This document shows positions 31,421 to 40,567 of a stretch of DNA of 57,484 nt, piece by piece. The number at the start of each line of letters is the position of its first letter. The stretch's first letter is position 1. Under the pieces are notes generated by a model. It was not told the DNA's origin and searched no databases. It worked only from the letters and a program-made list of their open reading frames with translations. Made by a program: the position numbers and the translations under genes. Source of the DNA: Xanthobacteraceae bacterium (GTDB taxonomy: Bacteria; Pseudomonadota; Alphaproteobacteria; Rhizobiales; Xanthobacteraceae); the NCBI GenBank assembly GCA_020441545.1, contig JAGRLZ010000145.1, forward strand, positions 1-57,484, given 5' to 3'.

Positions 31421-31460
31421 GCGGCGCGCGGGACCAGGTCTCGCGCGCCGCATTCTTTTT
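31421..31460 (+). terminator. Rho-independent terminator after the alcohol dehydrogenase gene
   Basis: The perfect 10-bp stem GCGGCGCGCG/CGCGCGCCGC with loop GGACCAGGTCT is followed by ATTCTTTTT, 30 bp beyond the stop. It should end the lptF-to-dehydrogenase block. Confidence 0.85.
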
Positions 31461-31566
31461 GCGGCGCTGCGATGTTCCGTTGTGGAATCGTTGCCCGAAT
31501 TATGCCCCAGCCTGTCCGGATTTCCGGCCTACTCCGACCCAACTTGTCAACGAAAGGTTGACGCCG

Positions 31567-32634
31567 ATGGTTGCGCTCGCGGGATACGGAGGGGACATGC
31601 GCGTTCAGAACACAATTGCGGCGGCGATGCTGGTGGGCTTTCTCATGCCGAACGGGAGTGCCGTTGCGGCGCCGGACGGGGCAAAAACGGCGTCGGCCGA
31701 ATGTCGGCGGTCACCGAAGATGAGCGAGACCCCGCCGGGCGGGCACTGGTATTACCGGACGGATCGTGCCACCAAGCGCCGGTGCTGGTTCCTCGGTGAA
31801 GCCAGTACCCACAGGAAGACGCACAAGGTTGTCGCGGCAAAGCCGGCGAAGCCATCGCACTCCGCAGCGGCCGATCCAGACGCCGCCACAAAGGAGGCCG
31901 ACACTGCGCCGAAGACTGCACTGCAGTCCTTCGACAACGCACGCGCCGAGATGACCAGCGCCGACACCGCGCCTGGCGATGACAGGCTTCAGGATTCGGT
32001 CTGGCCGGTGATCGCGGATACGTCCCAGACGAAATCCGCAAGCACCGATGCCGGCAGCGACGCCGTTGCGCCACTGCAGCCGGTCACGTCGCCATACGCC
32101 CAGAACGGGTTCGCGCCCGGCCCGGCGGTGGCCGACGCACAGCCGCCTGCGCGGGTCATCCCGGCGACGGCACAAGCCGCTCCCCAGGCAGCGCCCGCCG
32201 GCGCGACCGCAAAGGCCGAACAGCCGCAAGCCGCCACCGCGCCACCAGCGACGCGCCCTGCATCGGCTCCCACGTCCTCATTGCAGCCGATCCTGGCCGC
32301 GCTGGCCAGCGGCCTTGGACTTGCGCTCATTCTCGGTGGCGTCGGGTTCAAGCTCATCGAGCGGCGGCGCGCCGTCATCCGCATCGAGGACGGCCCGCGC
32401 GGGCGTCGCGACATCTGGGGCAATGCGCCGCCCAACGATGAGATGCAGGAGAGCCCGGCAATGTCGGCGCCGGTGGATCTCGACGAGGCGGCCCTTGGCA
32501 GGACGGACCTCAACAAGGCGGCCCCCAAAAAGGCGGCGAATAGCACGCTGGCTCCGGAAAATGCCGCGCCGCCTCTTGGGACGCGGGTTGAGGAGCAAGC
32601 CTCGACGGAGATCGCCCACCGGACGGCGGCGTAA
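31567..32634 (+). CDS. Hypothetical Ala/Pro-rich membrane-anchored protein
   Basis: A protein of about 355 residues, not recognised. From the N-terminus: a signal-like hydrophobic stretch (AAAMLVGFLM, then AVAAPDG), a short Cys-containing segment ECRRSPKMSETPPGGHWYYR with a later RRCWFLGE, a long low-complexity Ala/Pro/Thr region, one membrane helix near 241-262 (ILAALASGLGLALILGGVGF) followed by RRR, and a polar cytoplasmic tail. ATG 31567 is preferred; ATG 31597 would start at the signal-like part. The stop abuts the gmk stop with no bases between them. Confidence 0.65.
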   Translation: MVALAGYGGDMRVQNTIAAAMLVGFLMPNGSAVAAPDGAKTASAECRRSPKMSETPPGGHWYYRTDRATKRRCWFLGEASTHRKTHKVVAAKPAKPSHSAAADPDAATKEADTAPKTALQSFDNARAEMTSADTAPGDDRLQDSVWPVIADTSQTKSASTDAGSDAVAPLQPVTSPYAQNGFAPGPAVADAQPPARVIPATAQAAPQAAPAGATAKAEQPQAATAPPATRPASAPTSSLQPILAALASGLGLALILGGVGFKLIERRRAVIRIEDGPRGRRDIWGNAPPNDEMQESPAMSAPVDLDEAALGRTDLNKAAPKKAANSTLAPENAAPPLGTRVEEQASTEIAHRTAA

Positions 32635-33297
32635 TCAGCGTTCGAGCTGCTTCTGCAGGCCGCGAACGAATTCGGTCAATCCGATGCGGCGCTCGCGCTT
32701 GAGGCGCTCCGCCTTGAGGATCGACTGCACTTCGGCGAACGCTTCTTCGATCGCGTGGTTGACGACGATGTAGTCGTATTCGGCCCAGTGGCTCAATTCG
32801 TGGCTGGCACGGCTCATCCGGCCACGAATGACCTCGCGTGAGTCCTGCGCGCGCGTGTGCAGGCGCCGTTCGAGGTCGGCGGCGGACGGCGGCAGGATGA
32901 AAACGCTGACCACGTCCTTGCCGGCCTTCTCGCGCAACTGCTGCGTGCCCTGCCAATCGATGTCGAACAGCACGTCGTTGCCGCTGCTCAGCGCCATCTC
33001 CACCGCGGCGCGCGGCGTGCCATAGCCGTTGTCGAACACCGTCGCCCATTCCAGCAGCGCGCCGCTGTCGGCCATCTCCTGGAAACGCGCGTGATCGACG
33101 AAGACATAATCGCGGCCATCGACCTCACCGGGCCGCATCGGGCGCGTGGTGACGGATACCGACATGCTCAGGCCGGTCACCCGTTCGATCAGCAGCCGCG
33201 ACAGCGTCGTCTTGCCGGCACCGGACGGCGACGACAACACGAACATCAGGCCGCGCCGTTCGACCCCGTCGAAGCTCTGGTCGCCCGCCCCCGCCAT
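32635..33297 (-). CDS. gmk: Guanylate kinase
   Basis: A 220-residue GMP kinase, an essential nucleotide-pool enzyme. P-loop VLSSPSGAGKTTLSR begins near residue 20; GMP-binding VSVTTRPMRPGEVDGRDYVFV and FDIDWQGTQQLRE are present. It begins 4 bp after the yicC stop, so the two are probably co-translated; mltG-yicC-gmk is a common alphaproteobacterial order. Confidence 0.96.
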   Translation of the reverse strand: MAGAGDQSFDGVERRGLMFVLSSPSGAGKTTLSRLLIERVTGLSMSVSVTTRPMRPGEVDGRDYVFVDHARFQEMADSGALLEWATVFDNGYGTPRAAVEMALSSGNDVLFDIDWQGTQQLREKAGKDVVSVFILPPSAADLERRLHTRAQDSREVIRGRMSRASHELSHWAEYDYIVVNHAIEEAFAEVQSILKAERLKRERRIGLTEFVRGLQKQLER

Positions 33298-33301
33298 CGC
33301 T

Positions 33302-34189
33302 TCACTCCAGATTCTGCACCTGCTCGCGGAACTGCTCCACGACGTTCTTGAGCTCGAGGCCGGTGTTGGTCAGTTCAAGATCGTTCGATTTGGAACAGCA
33401 GGTGTTCACCTCGCGGTTGAACTCCTGCGAAAGGAAATCGAGACGCCGTCCCACCGGGCCACCCTTGCGCAACAGATTGCGCGCCTGCTTGATATGCGAG
33501 GCAATGCGATCCAGCTCCTCACGGATATCCGCCTTGGTGGCGATCATCAGCGCTTCCTGGGTCAGGCGATCGGAATCGAAGCGGTCCGACGCCTCGAGCA
33601 GCACCGCGATCTGTTCGGCAAGCCGCGCACGGATCGCTTCCGGCTTGCGGCCGGGCGCCGCCTCCGCCTTTGCGGCAAGGCTCTCGATCTCGTCGAGACG
33701 TTGCGTCAGCACCTCGCCGAGCGCGGCGCCTTCGCGCCGGCGCATGTCGACGAGGCTGTCGAGCGCCTGCTCGAATGCGGACAGGATCGCCGCGCGCGCT
33801 TCCTGATCTTCCGCCTCGTCGGTTTCCGGCTCGGCCACCTCGACAACGCCCTTGATCGACATCAGCCCGTCGATGCTGGGGGCCACCGCATCGATCCGGC
33901 CGGCCATCTCGACGGCGATTTTCAGCACCGCATTGAGCACGTCGTGATTGACGCGCACGGCAGCCGCCGTTCCCGTCCGCTTGACAGTCAGATTGGCATA
34001 GACGGTGCCGCGGGCGAGCCGCCCGGCGGCCTCTTTGCGCGCACGCTGCTCGATCTCATCGAAGCCGGGCGGCAGCCGCATCCGGAAATCGAAGCCCTTG
34101 GCATTGACCGACTTCAATTCCCAATCGAAAGCGTACGGTCCGCTGGTGCCATGGCTCCGTGCAAAGCCGGTCATGCTCGAAAGCGTCAT
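33302..34189 (-). CDS. yicC: YicC/YloC family endoribonuclease
   Basis: A 295-residue protein with the YicC N-terminal domain (SSMTGFARSHG, WELKSVNAKGFDFRMRLP) and the C-terminal DUF1732 domain ending GRRLDFLSQEFNREVNTCCSKSND. Family members are now regarded as endoribonucleases acting on RNA turnover; that is known of relatives and not shown here. ATG 34189 (MTLSSMTG) is chosen; the frame is open to 34210. Placed between mltG and gmk. Confidence 0.92.
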   Translation of the reverse strand: MTLSSMTGFARSHGTSGPYAFDWELKSVNAKGFDFRMRLPPGFDEIEQRARKEAAGRLARGTVYANLTVKRTGTAAAVRVNHDVLNAVLKIAVEMAGRIDAVAPSIDGLMSIKGVVEVAEPETDEAEDQEARAAILSAFEQALDSLVDMRRREGAALGEVLTQRLDEIESLAAKAEAAPGRKPEAIRARLAEQIAVLLEASDRFDSDRLTQEALMIATKADIREELDRIASHIKQARNLLRKGGPVGRRLDFLSQEFNREVNTCCSKSNDLELTNTGLELKNVVEQFREQVQNLE

Positions 34190-34353
34190 CGCGCTGCTGG
34201 TCCTGAACAAGCAAATGAAAGCGGAAGCCGCGCCGCGGCTGCGAATAGCGGCCTCTTCCTAACAGAGCCCCGCAGGCAGGCCAAGCAGGAGAGCCGCGAA
34301 TGGCGCGCGCCGCCCGCGGCACTGCCGGGTCGAAAAGCCGCCTCCGCCCGTTC

Positions 34354-35601
34354 CTACTGGGTGGTGCGCGCGCCCCGGCGGTGCCGGCGGTGCTGCGACG
34401 GCGCCTGCTGCGGCTTCGCAGCCGGCGCCTCGTCCTTGTCCTTTGCGTTCGCCGCGCCGGCGTCGGATGCCGCGGCCCCGGTCGGCTTCTCTTCCTCAGC
34501 CGGCTCGGCGGTGTCGTTCTGGTTCTGCTTTTCCAGTGCCCGCAGCTTGCTGACGTTCTTCTGGTGCTGCTCGTAGGTCTCCGTGAAGGTGTGCCCGCCG
34601 GTGCCGTCCGCCACGAAATACAGGTCGCGGGTCCGCGCCGGATTGGCGGTCGCCTCCAGCGACGCCCGCCCCGGATTCGCGATCGGTCCGGGCGGCAGGC
34701 CATCCACCACATAGGTGTTGTACGGCGACGGCTGCTGAATCTCGCTGCGCTTGATCGGGCGGCCGAGCGTTCCCTTGCCGCCGACCAGACCGTAGATGAT
34801 GGTGGGATCGGATTGCAGCCTCATCTTCTTCTGCAGGCGATTGATGAAAACCGCGGCGACCCGGCTGCGCTCGTTCGGCTTGCCGGTTTCCTTCTCGACG
34901 ATGGATGCCAGCGTCACCAGTTGCGCCGGTGTCTTGAGCGGCAGATCGGGACTGCGCCGTTCCCAGATTTCGGCGAGCACGCGGCGCTGCGCCTGCCGCA
35001 TGCGCTGGATCACCTGCTTGCGCGGGGTGCCGCGCGGGAATTTGTAGGTCTCCGGCAGCAGCGAGCCTTCGCTCGGAATCTCCTGGATGCTTCCCGACAG
35101 GATGCTGTTGTCCTGCAACCGCGCCACGATCTGCTCGGACGTCAACCCTTCCGGAATGGTGATGGCGTGCTGCACCACCTTGCCTTCGACGATGGTTTCG
35201 ATCACCTCGCGCAGGCTGGCATTCTTGCTGAACGAATATTCGCCGGGCTTGAGGTCGGACCGCGCCTTCATGGCGAACACGCTGCCGATGAACGCCCAGC
35301 GGTTGTCGTCGATCACGCCCTCGCGCTGCAGAATGTCGGCGATGTCCGACATTCCCGAACGCGCGGGGATATTGACGATCCTGTCCTGCTGCAGCGGGCC
35401 GGCGGCTTCCAGCTTCTGCTTGCCATAGACATAGATGGCGCCGGCTCCGACCATCGCGACGATCAGCAAGGTGATGATCGCGTTGCCCGCCACGACGAAC
35501 GGATTGCGCGCGCGGTCGGATCGCTTCGGCGGTGGCGGCAGTTGCTCCGGCTCCAGTGCGGCGCGCGGGCTTCGGGGCGAAATGGGCGGTCTCTCGCTCA
35601 T
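34354..35601 (-). CDS. mltG: Endolytic transglycosylase MltG
   Basis: A 415-residue inner-membrane enzyme that cuts nascent glycan strands and so sets their length. One N-terminal membrane helix (about 38-58, AIITLLIVAMVGAGAIYVYG) leads to the periplasmic YceG domain, with LPEGLTSEQI-like IPEGLTSEQIVARL and the catalytic Glu in ASIVEKETG. The C-terminal 70 residues are a Pro/Ala/Lys-rich extension ending RRHRRGARTTQ, longer than in enterobacteria. ATG 35601 gives a normal N-terminus; the frame beyond is not protein-like. Confidence 0.93.
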   Translation of the reverse strand: MSERPPISPRSPRAALEPEQLPPPPKRSDRARNPFVVAGNAIITLLIVAMVGAGAIYVYGKQKLEAAGPLQQDRIVNIPARSGMSDIADILQREGVIDDNRWAFIGSVFAMKARSDLKPGEYSFSKNASLREVIETIVEGKVVQHAITIPEGLTSEQIVARLQDNSILSGSIQEIPSEGSLLPETYKFPRGTPRKQVIQRMRQAQRRVLAEIWERRSPDLPLKTPAQLVTLASIVEKETGKPNERSRVAAVFINRLQKKMRLQSDPTIIYGLVGGKGTLGRPIKRSEIQQPSPYNTYVVDGLPPGPIANPGRASLEATANPARTRDLYFVADGTGGHTFTETYEQHQKNVSKLRALEKQNQNDTAEPAEEEKPTGAAASDAGAANAKDKDEAPAAKPQQAPSQHRRHRRGARTTQ

Positions 35602-35892
35602 GAAATCTGCAATCCTGTCGTTTCGGACCGAATGTGGCCAGCCACATTCCGCGTTGGGATCGCCCACCCGTCCCGGCGCGACATTGACCTTGGCTTGCGG
35701 CGCTCTTGCGGCCAGCGCCGACCCGCCCCCGTCGACCTGCCCGAACTTACCGCGCGAACAGGTTTCGGCAGCGAATGCGGCGAAACGGTGAACCACCCGA
35801 CTCGCGCGGTTGTTAGCGCGATTCCGCCCCGCGCGTCACCGGCCCCGCGATAACGATGTGTCTGCGATGGACGCGAACGTCCCGCAGGTCTC

Positions 35893-37158
35893 CTAGCCGT
35901 CGACCCGCCGCATGATGACGGAGGCATTGGTGCCGCCAAAGCCGAACGAGTTCGACAGCGCCACGTCGACCTGACGCTGCCGCGGCTTCCACGGCACGAG
36001 ATCGATGGCGGTCTCGACCGACGGCGCATCCAGGTTGATGGTGGGCGGCACCACATTGTCGCGGATCGCGAGGATCGAGAAGATCGCTTCGATCGCCCCT
36101 GCCGCGCCGAGCAGGTGCCCGGTCGAGGACTTGGTCGACGACATCGACACCTTCGAGGCGGCGGCGCCGAGAAGGCGTTGCGCCGCGCCAAGTTCGATCT
36201 CGTCACCGAGCGGCGTCGAGGTGCCGTGGGCATTGATGTAATCGATGTCGGCGGCTTCGATACCGGCCCGCTTCATCGCCATCGACATGCAGCGATAGGC
36301 GCCATCGCCGTCCGGCGACGGGGCGGTGATGTGGTTGGCATCGCCCGACAATCCATAGCCGATCACCTCGGCATAGATCTTGGCGCCGCGGCGCCTGGCG
36401 TGCTCGTACTCCTCGAGCACCACGACGCCCGCGCCCTCGCCCATGACGAAGCCGTCGCGGTCCTTGTCGTAGGGGCGCGAGGCCTTCTCGGGCGTTTCGT
36501 TGAAGCCGCTGGACAGCGCGCGCAGGGCGCAGAAGCCGGCCATGCCGATCCGACAGATCGGCGATTCCGTGCCGCCCGCAACCATCACGTCGGCATCGCC
36601 GAGCGCGATCAGGCGGCTGGCATCGCCGATCGCATGGGCGCCGGTCGAACAGGCGGTGACGACCGAGTGGTTTGGTCCCTTCAGTCCGTGCTCGATCGAG
36701 ACATAGCCGGATGCCAGATTGATGAGGCGGCCCGGAATGAAGAATGGCGACAGCTTGCGCGGGCCGCGTTCCTTCACCAGCACGGCAGCGTCGGCGATGC
36801 CGCTCAGTCCGCCGATGCCGGAACCGATCATGGTGCCGGTGGCGCAGCGCTCGTCCTCGCTGGAGGGATGCCAGTTGGCGTCGTCCAGCGCCTGGCGGGC
36901 GGCGCACATCGCGAAGATGATGAAGTCGTCGACCTTGCGCTGATCCTTCGGATCCATCCACTGGTCGGCGCTGAAGGTTCCGTCGCTGCCGTCACCGCGC
37001 GGCACCATGCAGGCGATCCGGCTGGGCAGATCGGAAACCTCGAAGGTGTCGATCGCCCTGGCGCCGCTTCGGCCGTCGAGAATACGCTGCCAACTGGTCT
37101 CGACGCCACAGCCGAGTGGCGTGACCATGCCAAGGCCCGTGACGACAACCCGCCTCAT
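35893..37158 (-). CDS. fabF: 3-oxoacyl-ACP synthase II (KAS II)
   Basis: A 421-residue condensing enzyme that elongates acyl-ACP in fatty-acid synthesis. Catalytic triad: Cys170 in VTACSTGAHAIG, His in NAHGTSTPLGD and His in KSSTGHLLGAAG; C-terminal NSFGFGGTNASV is typical. GGAGGAGCGAAT before ATG 37158 fixes the start. It lies 122 bp downstream of acpP, the standard acpP-fabF pair, and is followed on the same strand by mltG after about 290 bp without a gene. Confidence 0.96.
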   Translation of the reverse strand: MRRVVVTGLGMVTPLGCGVETSWQRILDGRSGARAIDTFEVSDLPSRIACMVPRGDGSDGTFSADQWMDPKDQRKVDDFIIFAMCAARQALDDANWHPSSEDERCATGTMIGSGIGGLSGIADAAVLVKERGPRKLSPFFIPGRLINLASGYVSIEHGLKGPNHSVVTACSTGAHAIGDASRLIALGDADVMVAGGTESPICRIGMAGFCALRALSSGFNETPEKASRPYDKDRDGFVMGEGAGVVVLEEYEHARRRGAKIYAEVIGYGLSGDANHITAPSPDGDGAYRCMSMAMKRAGIEAADIDYINAHGTSTPLGDEIELGAAQRLLGAAASKVSMSSTKSSTGHLLGAAGAIEAIFSILAIRDNVVPPTINLDAPSVETAIDLVPWKPRQRQVDVALSNSFGFGGTNASVIMRRVDG

Positions 37159-37280
37159 ATTCGCTCCTCCGGCGTGCATCCTGCACTCGATCGCAACGCG
37201 CATCCTGCACGCCACAACAAGAAGCCGGAGGACCGCCTCGCTGCGGCCCCGCCGGCTCCGGTCATGGCGACGTCAGGACG

Positions 37281-37520
37281 TCAGCTTTTCGCGTTCTTCT
37301 CAAGAAACTTGGTGGCGTCGCCGACGGTGAGAATCGTCTCCGCGGCGTCGTCCGGAATCTCGCAACCGAATTCCTCTTCGAATGCCATCACGAGTTCGAC
37401 CGTATCAAGGCTGTCAGCGCCGAGGTCATCGATGAAGCTGGCGCTGTCGACCACCTTCTCAGGCTCGACGCCAAGATGCTCCACCACGATCTTCTTAACC
37501 CGCTCGCCAATCTCGCTCAT
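37281..37520 (-). CDS. acpP: Acyl carrier protein
   Basis: A 79-residue acidic helical protein carrying growing acyl chains on 4'-phosphopantetheine. The attachment Ser37 is in [11 protein letters not shown]. Two ATGs are adjacent (37523 and 37520); GAGGTTGA sits better for the second. Between this gene and fabG there are about 500 bp without a gene, which probably include a separate acpP promoter, fitting the high expression usual for this protein. Confidence 0.97.
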   Translation of the reverse strand: MSEIGERVKKIVVEHLGVEPEKVVDSASFIDDLGADSLDTVELVMAFEEEFGCEIPDDAAETILTVGDATKFLEKNAKS

Positions 37521-37523
37521 CAT

Positions 37524-38022
37524 TCAACCTCGTGCTTGTTCAATTCGGACTCGACCGCAAGATGATACGAGCCGTCGTGATGCGTACCCGTGATGCGTAC
37601 CCTGTTGTATCCCGCCGCCGTTCCGCTCGGTCGCCCCCCGTCGCAGCGCACGAGGATCCGACGTCACGACGCCAGGCTTGGCAACGCCAATATACAGGGT
37701 TTCGGAATCCTGCAATGGCGTTCTTCGGCTCCGGCATCCCGGCTCTGGCATTCGTATCGCCTCGCGGCGAACGCAGTTACAAACGCCAGGACCAGAAGGG
37801 ATCCCGGCAACGATTCGATCCCGGTGCGGCTTTCGTTCCAACGCTCCCGTTCCAACGCTCCCGTTCCGACGCTCCCCATGACGCGCCTGCCGCGACGGTA
37901 AAAGGAACATCGGATCGGTCACACCGGCGGGGTTCGGTTAGCATACTTCCCCGACCTTGACCATAAATCCCGGCCGATCCGCGCCCGCCTTTCCCCGCCA
38001 TTCGGCGGTCAAGGCAAGGCCT
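37524..38022. other. Gene-free interval upstream of acpP, with small tandem repeats
   Basis: About 500 bp between the fabG stop and acpP start. Several frames are open but none has a ribosome-binding site or protein-like composition. Two tandem repeats are visible: a 13-bp unit CGTGATGCGTACC twice (37576-37601) and a 14-bp unit CGTTCCAACGCTCC three times (37834-37875, third copy one base different). No terminator with a T-run was found. Confidence 0.7.
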
Positions 38023-38760
38023 TCAAATCATTGCCATTCCACCATTCACATGAATGGTCTGCCCGGTGACGTAAGAAGCTTCGCTGGAGGCGAGATAGAC
38101 GGTCGCCGCCGCGATATCATCGGGCGTGCCCAGCCGGGCGGCGGGAACCTTCTCCAGAATCGCCGCGCGCTGCTTGTCGTTCAGGGCATCGGTCATCGGG
38201 GTTGCGATAAATCCCGGCGCGATGCAGTTGGCGGTGACGCCGCGCTTGGCGTATTCCGCCCCGAGCGTCTTCATCATGCCGATCAGCCCGGCCTTCGATG
38301 CCGTGTAATTGCCCTGCCCCGGATTGCCGGTGACGCCGACCACCGAGGTGATCGCGATGATGCGGCCGAAACGCTTGCGCATCATCAGCTTGGTCGCGGC
38401 GCGGGCCAGACGGAACGTGGCCGTGAGATTGATCCGGATCACGTCGTCCCAGTCCTCATCGCGCAACTGCACGAACAGGTTGTCGCGCGTGATTCCCGCA
38501 TTGGCGACGAGGATATCGACCTGGCCCATCGCCTTCTCGGCAGCGGGCACCAGCGCCTCGACCTCGTCGCTGTTCGACAGGTTGCACGGCAGGACATGAG
38601 CCCGGTCGCCCAGCGCGGCGGCAAGGCCGTCCAGCGATTCGCGGCGGGTGCCGGAAATCGCCACCGTCGCCCCCTGCCCGTGCAGCGCCCTGGCGATCGC
38701 GCCGCCGATGCCGCCGCTCGCGCCGGTGACGAGCGCGGTCCTTCCAGTCAGATCAAACAT
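38023..38760 (-). CDS. fabG: 3-oxoacyl-ACP reductase
   Basis: A 245-residue short-chain dehydrogenase reducing 3-oxoacyl-ACP with NADPH. Cofactor loop TGASGGIGGAIA near residue 13; catalytic Ser/Tyr/Lys in ITSVVGVTGNPGQGNYTASK; NAG motif in LVANAGITRDNL. AGGAGCTTTCG precedes ATG 38760, so the open frame further upstream is not used. It follows fabD by 72 bp. Confidence 0.96.
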   Translation of the reverse strand: MFDLTGRTALVTGASGGIGGAIARALHGQGATVAISGTRRESLDGLAAALGDRAHVLPCNLSNSDEVEALVPAAEKAMGQVDILVANAGITRDNLFVQLRDEDWDDVIRINLTATFRLARAATKLMMRKRFGRIIAITSVVGVTGNPGQGNYTASKAGLIGMMKTLGAEYAKRGVTANCIAPGFIATPMTDALNDKQRAAILEKVPAARLGTPDDIAAATVYLASSEASYVTGQTIHVNGGMAMI

Positions 38761-38832
38761 CGAAAGCTCCTGAAAATTGCCGCCCGGCCGACCGCGCAGT
38801 AAGGCAGCCGGCACCACCGCAAGCACCCGGCT

Positions 38833-39792
38833 TCAAGCCGAACCCGCGGCCGCGATTGCCTCCCTGGCGGCGGCGATGTCGTTCGGTCCGCCGACCGTGA
38901 CGCCGACCGCACCGTCGGCGATGCGCTTGACCAGCCCTGTGAGCACCTTGCCGGCGCCGATCTCGAGAAAACGGGTCACGCCCTGCGCCGCCATCCAGGC
39001 CACCGATTCGCGCCACCGCACCGTGCCGGTCACCTGCTCCACGAGCCGCCGGCGAATCTCGTCCGGATCGGTGATCGGCGCGGCCAGCACGTTGCAGACC
39101 AGCGGCACCGCCGGCGCCTCGATGGTCACGCCCGCCAGCGCCTCCGCCATGGCATCGGCGGCGGGCTGCATCAGACGACAGTGGAAGGGCGCGGACACCG
39201 GCAACAGCATGGCGCGCTTGGCGCCCTTGCCCTTGGCGATCTCGATGGCGCGCTCGACCGCCGCCTTGTCGCCGGAGACCACCACCTGGCCAGCGCCGTT
39301 ATCGTTGGCGGCCTGGCAGACCTGCCCCTGCGCCGCTTCGTCCGCGACCGCCGTGGCGGCGTCGTAGTCGAGGCCCAGCAGGGCCGCCATGGCGCCGACG
39401 CCGACCGGCACCGCCTTCTGCATCGCAAGCCCGCGGGTACGCAGCAGCTTTGCCGTATCGCTGATGGTCAGGCTGCCGGCCGCGGCCAGCGCCGAATATT
39501 CCCCGAGCGAGTGACCGGCCACGAACGCCGCATCGCGTGCAACCGAAATACCCGCCTCGCTCTCCAGAACCCGCAAGGTGGCGAGCGACACCGCCATCAG
39601 CGCCGGCTGGGTATTTTCCGTCAGTTGCAGGCTCTCGGCCGGCCCCTCCCAGATGACGGCGGTGAGCTTTTCGCCGAGCGCGGCGTCGACCTCGTCGAAT
39701 ACGGCGCGCGCGGCGGGAAAGGCGTCGGCAAGCGCCTTGCCCATGCCGACGGCCTGGGAGCCCTGCCCAGGAAAAGTGAATGCTGCGGTCAT
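38833..39792 (-). CDS. fabD: Malonyl-CoA:ACP acyltransferase
   Basis: A 319-residue transacylase that loads malonate onto acyl carrier protein. N-terminal FTFPGQGSQAVGMGK, catalytic Ser in GHSLGEYSALAAAG, and active-site His in VSAPFHCRLM are seen. First gene of the fabD-fabG-acpP-fabF order. GGGGACGACAC precedes the ATG. The 265 bp upstream, to the tautomerase-like gene stop, show no gene and probably carry its promoter. Confidence 0.96.
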   Translation of the reverse strand: MTAAFTFPGQGSQAVGMGKALADAFPAARAVFDEVDAALGEKLTAVIWEGPAESLQLTENTQPALMAVSLATLRVLESEAGISVARDAAFVAGHSLGEYSALAAAGSLTISDTAKLLRTRGLAMQKAVPVGVGAMAALLGLDYDAATAVADEAAQGQVCQAANDNGAGQVVVSGDKAAVERAIEIAKGKGAKRAMLLPVSAPFHCRLMQPAADAMAEALAGVTIEAPAVPLVCNVLAAPITDPDEIRRRLVEQVTGTVRWRESVAWMAAQGVTRFLEIGAGKVLTGLVKRIADGAVGVTVGGPNDIAAAREAIAAAGSA

Positions 39793-40057
39793 GTGTCGTC
39801 CCCAAAATTCGGGTCGAAAGACACCGTTGTGGGCGCGGCTGTCAAGCCGCAGCGGGCAACCGCTTCCTCAGGACACCCCTGGAATAGCCTGATCGGGACG
39901 ACAGGCCGGCAAATTCGGAATGAGCAACCGGCTGGATGCCAGGTCCATTACGGTATTCAGGTGATGGATGAGGAGATCGATAAGGAAGCGCCATTCTCCC
40001 GAAGATCACGATCACCCGATCGTGCGGACAGGACGGCCTGACAGAAGTGGATATGCT

Positions 40058-40528
40058 TCAGCCCTTGAGCGCCGCATGAATGGCGTCGATTTTCTCCGGC
40101 GTGAAAACCCCGCTTCCGAGCAGATCGAAGATCGACAGCACATCGCCGCGCGAGCCCCAACTGCCTTCATCGATGACACGGAAGTTCACCCACCAGGTCG
40201 GTGAAGGCGCCGGCAAGCCGCTCGCTTCGGTCAAGGCCGTAAAAATGCGCCGGATCACCTCGGCGCGAACCTCCTTGCGCCAATCGCCATCCATAACCGC
40301 GATATCGATCACCATGATATCGCGCATCTTCTCCGAGAGAAGGATGCCGCCTATTGCCATCCCGTCCAGCGGAAGATCGACGAAATGGACTTGAAAACCG
40401 ATCCGTGCGGCGGGGGCGTGCTGTCCCACCTCGGGAACCAGCACGGCATCCGTTAGCGTCGTGGCAAGCTTGCTTCGTTGGTCCGAAGTAAAGCGGCCCA
40501 ACGGCGCGGTAACAGTGATGATCGTCAT
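40058..40528 (-). CDS. Tautomerase-superfamily-like protein without Pro-1
   Basis: A 156-residue protein whose N-terminus (beta strand ITVTAPLG, then helix TSDQRSKLATTLTDAVL) and second repeat (MVIDIAVMDGDWRKEVRAEVIRRIFTAL) look like two fused 4-oxalocrotonate-tautomerase units. The catalytic N-terminal proline of that superfamily is absent: the chain starts Met-Thr-Ile. Assignment rests on this pattern only. It follows the desaturase gene by 40 bp as last gene of the tetR operon. Confidence 0.6.
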   Translation of the reverse strand: MTIITVTAPLGRFTSDQRSKLATTLTDAVLVPEVGQHAPAARIGFQVHFVDLPLDGMAIGGILLSEKMRDIMVIDIAVMDGDWRKEVRAEVIRRIFTALTEASGLPAPSPTWWVNFRVIDEGSWGSRGDVLSIFDLLGSGVFTPEKIDAIHAALKG

Positions 40529-40567
40529 AATAAAATCCTCGGAATGCAAATGTCCGGAATCGAACAA

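Noticed and set aside
36115-37593. 492-codon plus-strand frame across fabF and acpP
   Set aside because: Runs antisense through two firm genes and has no family motif.
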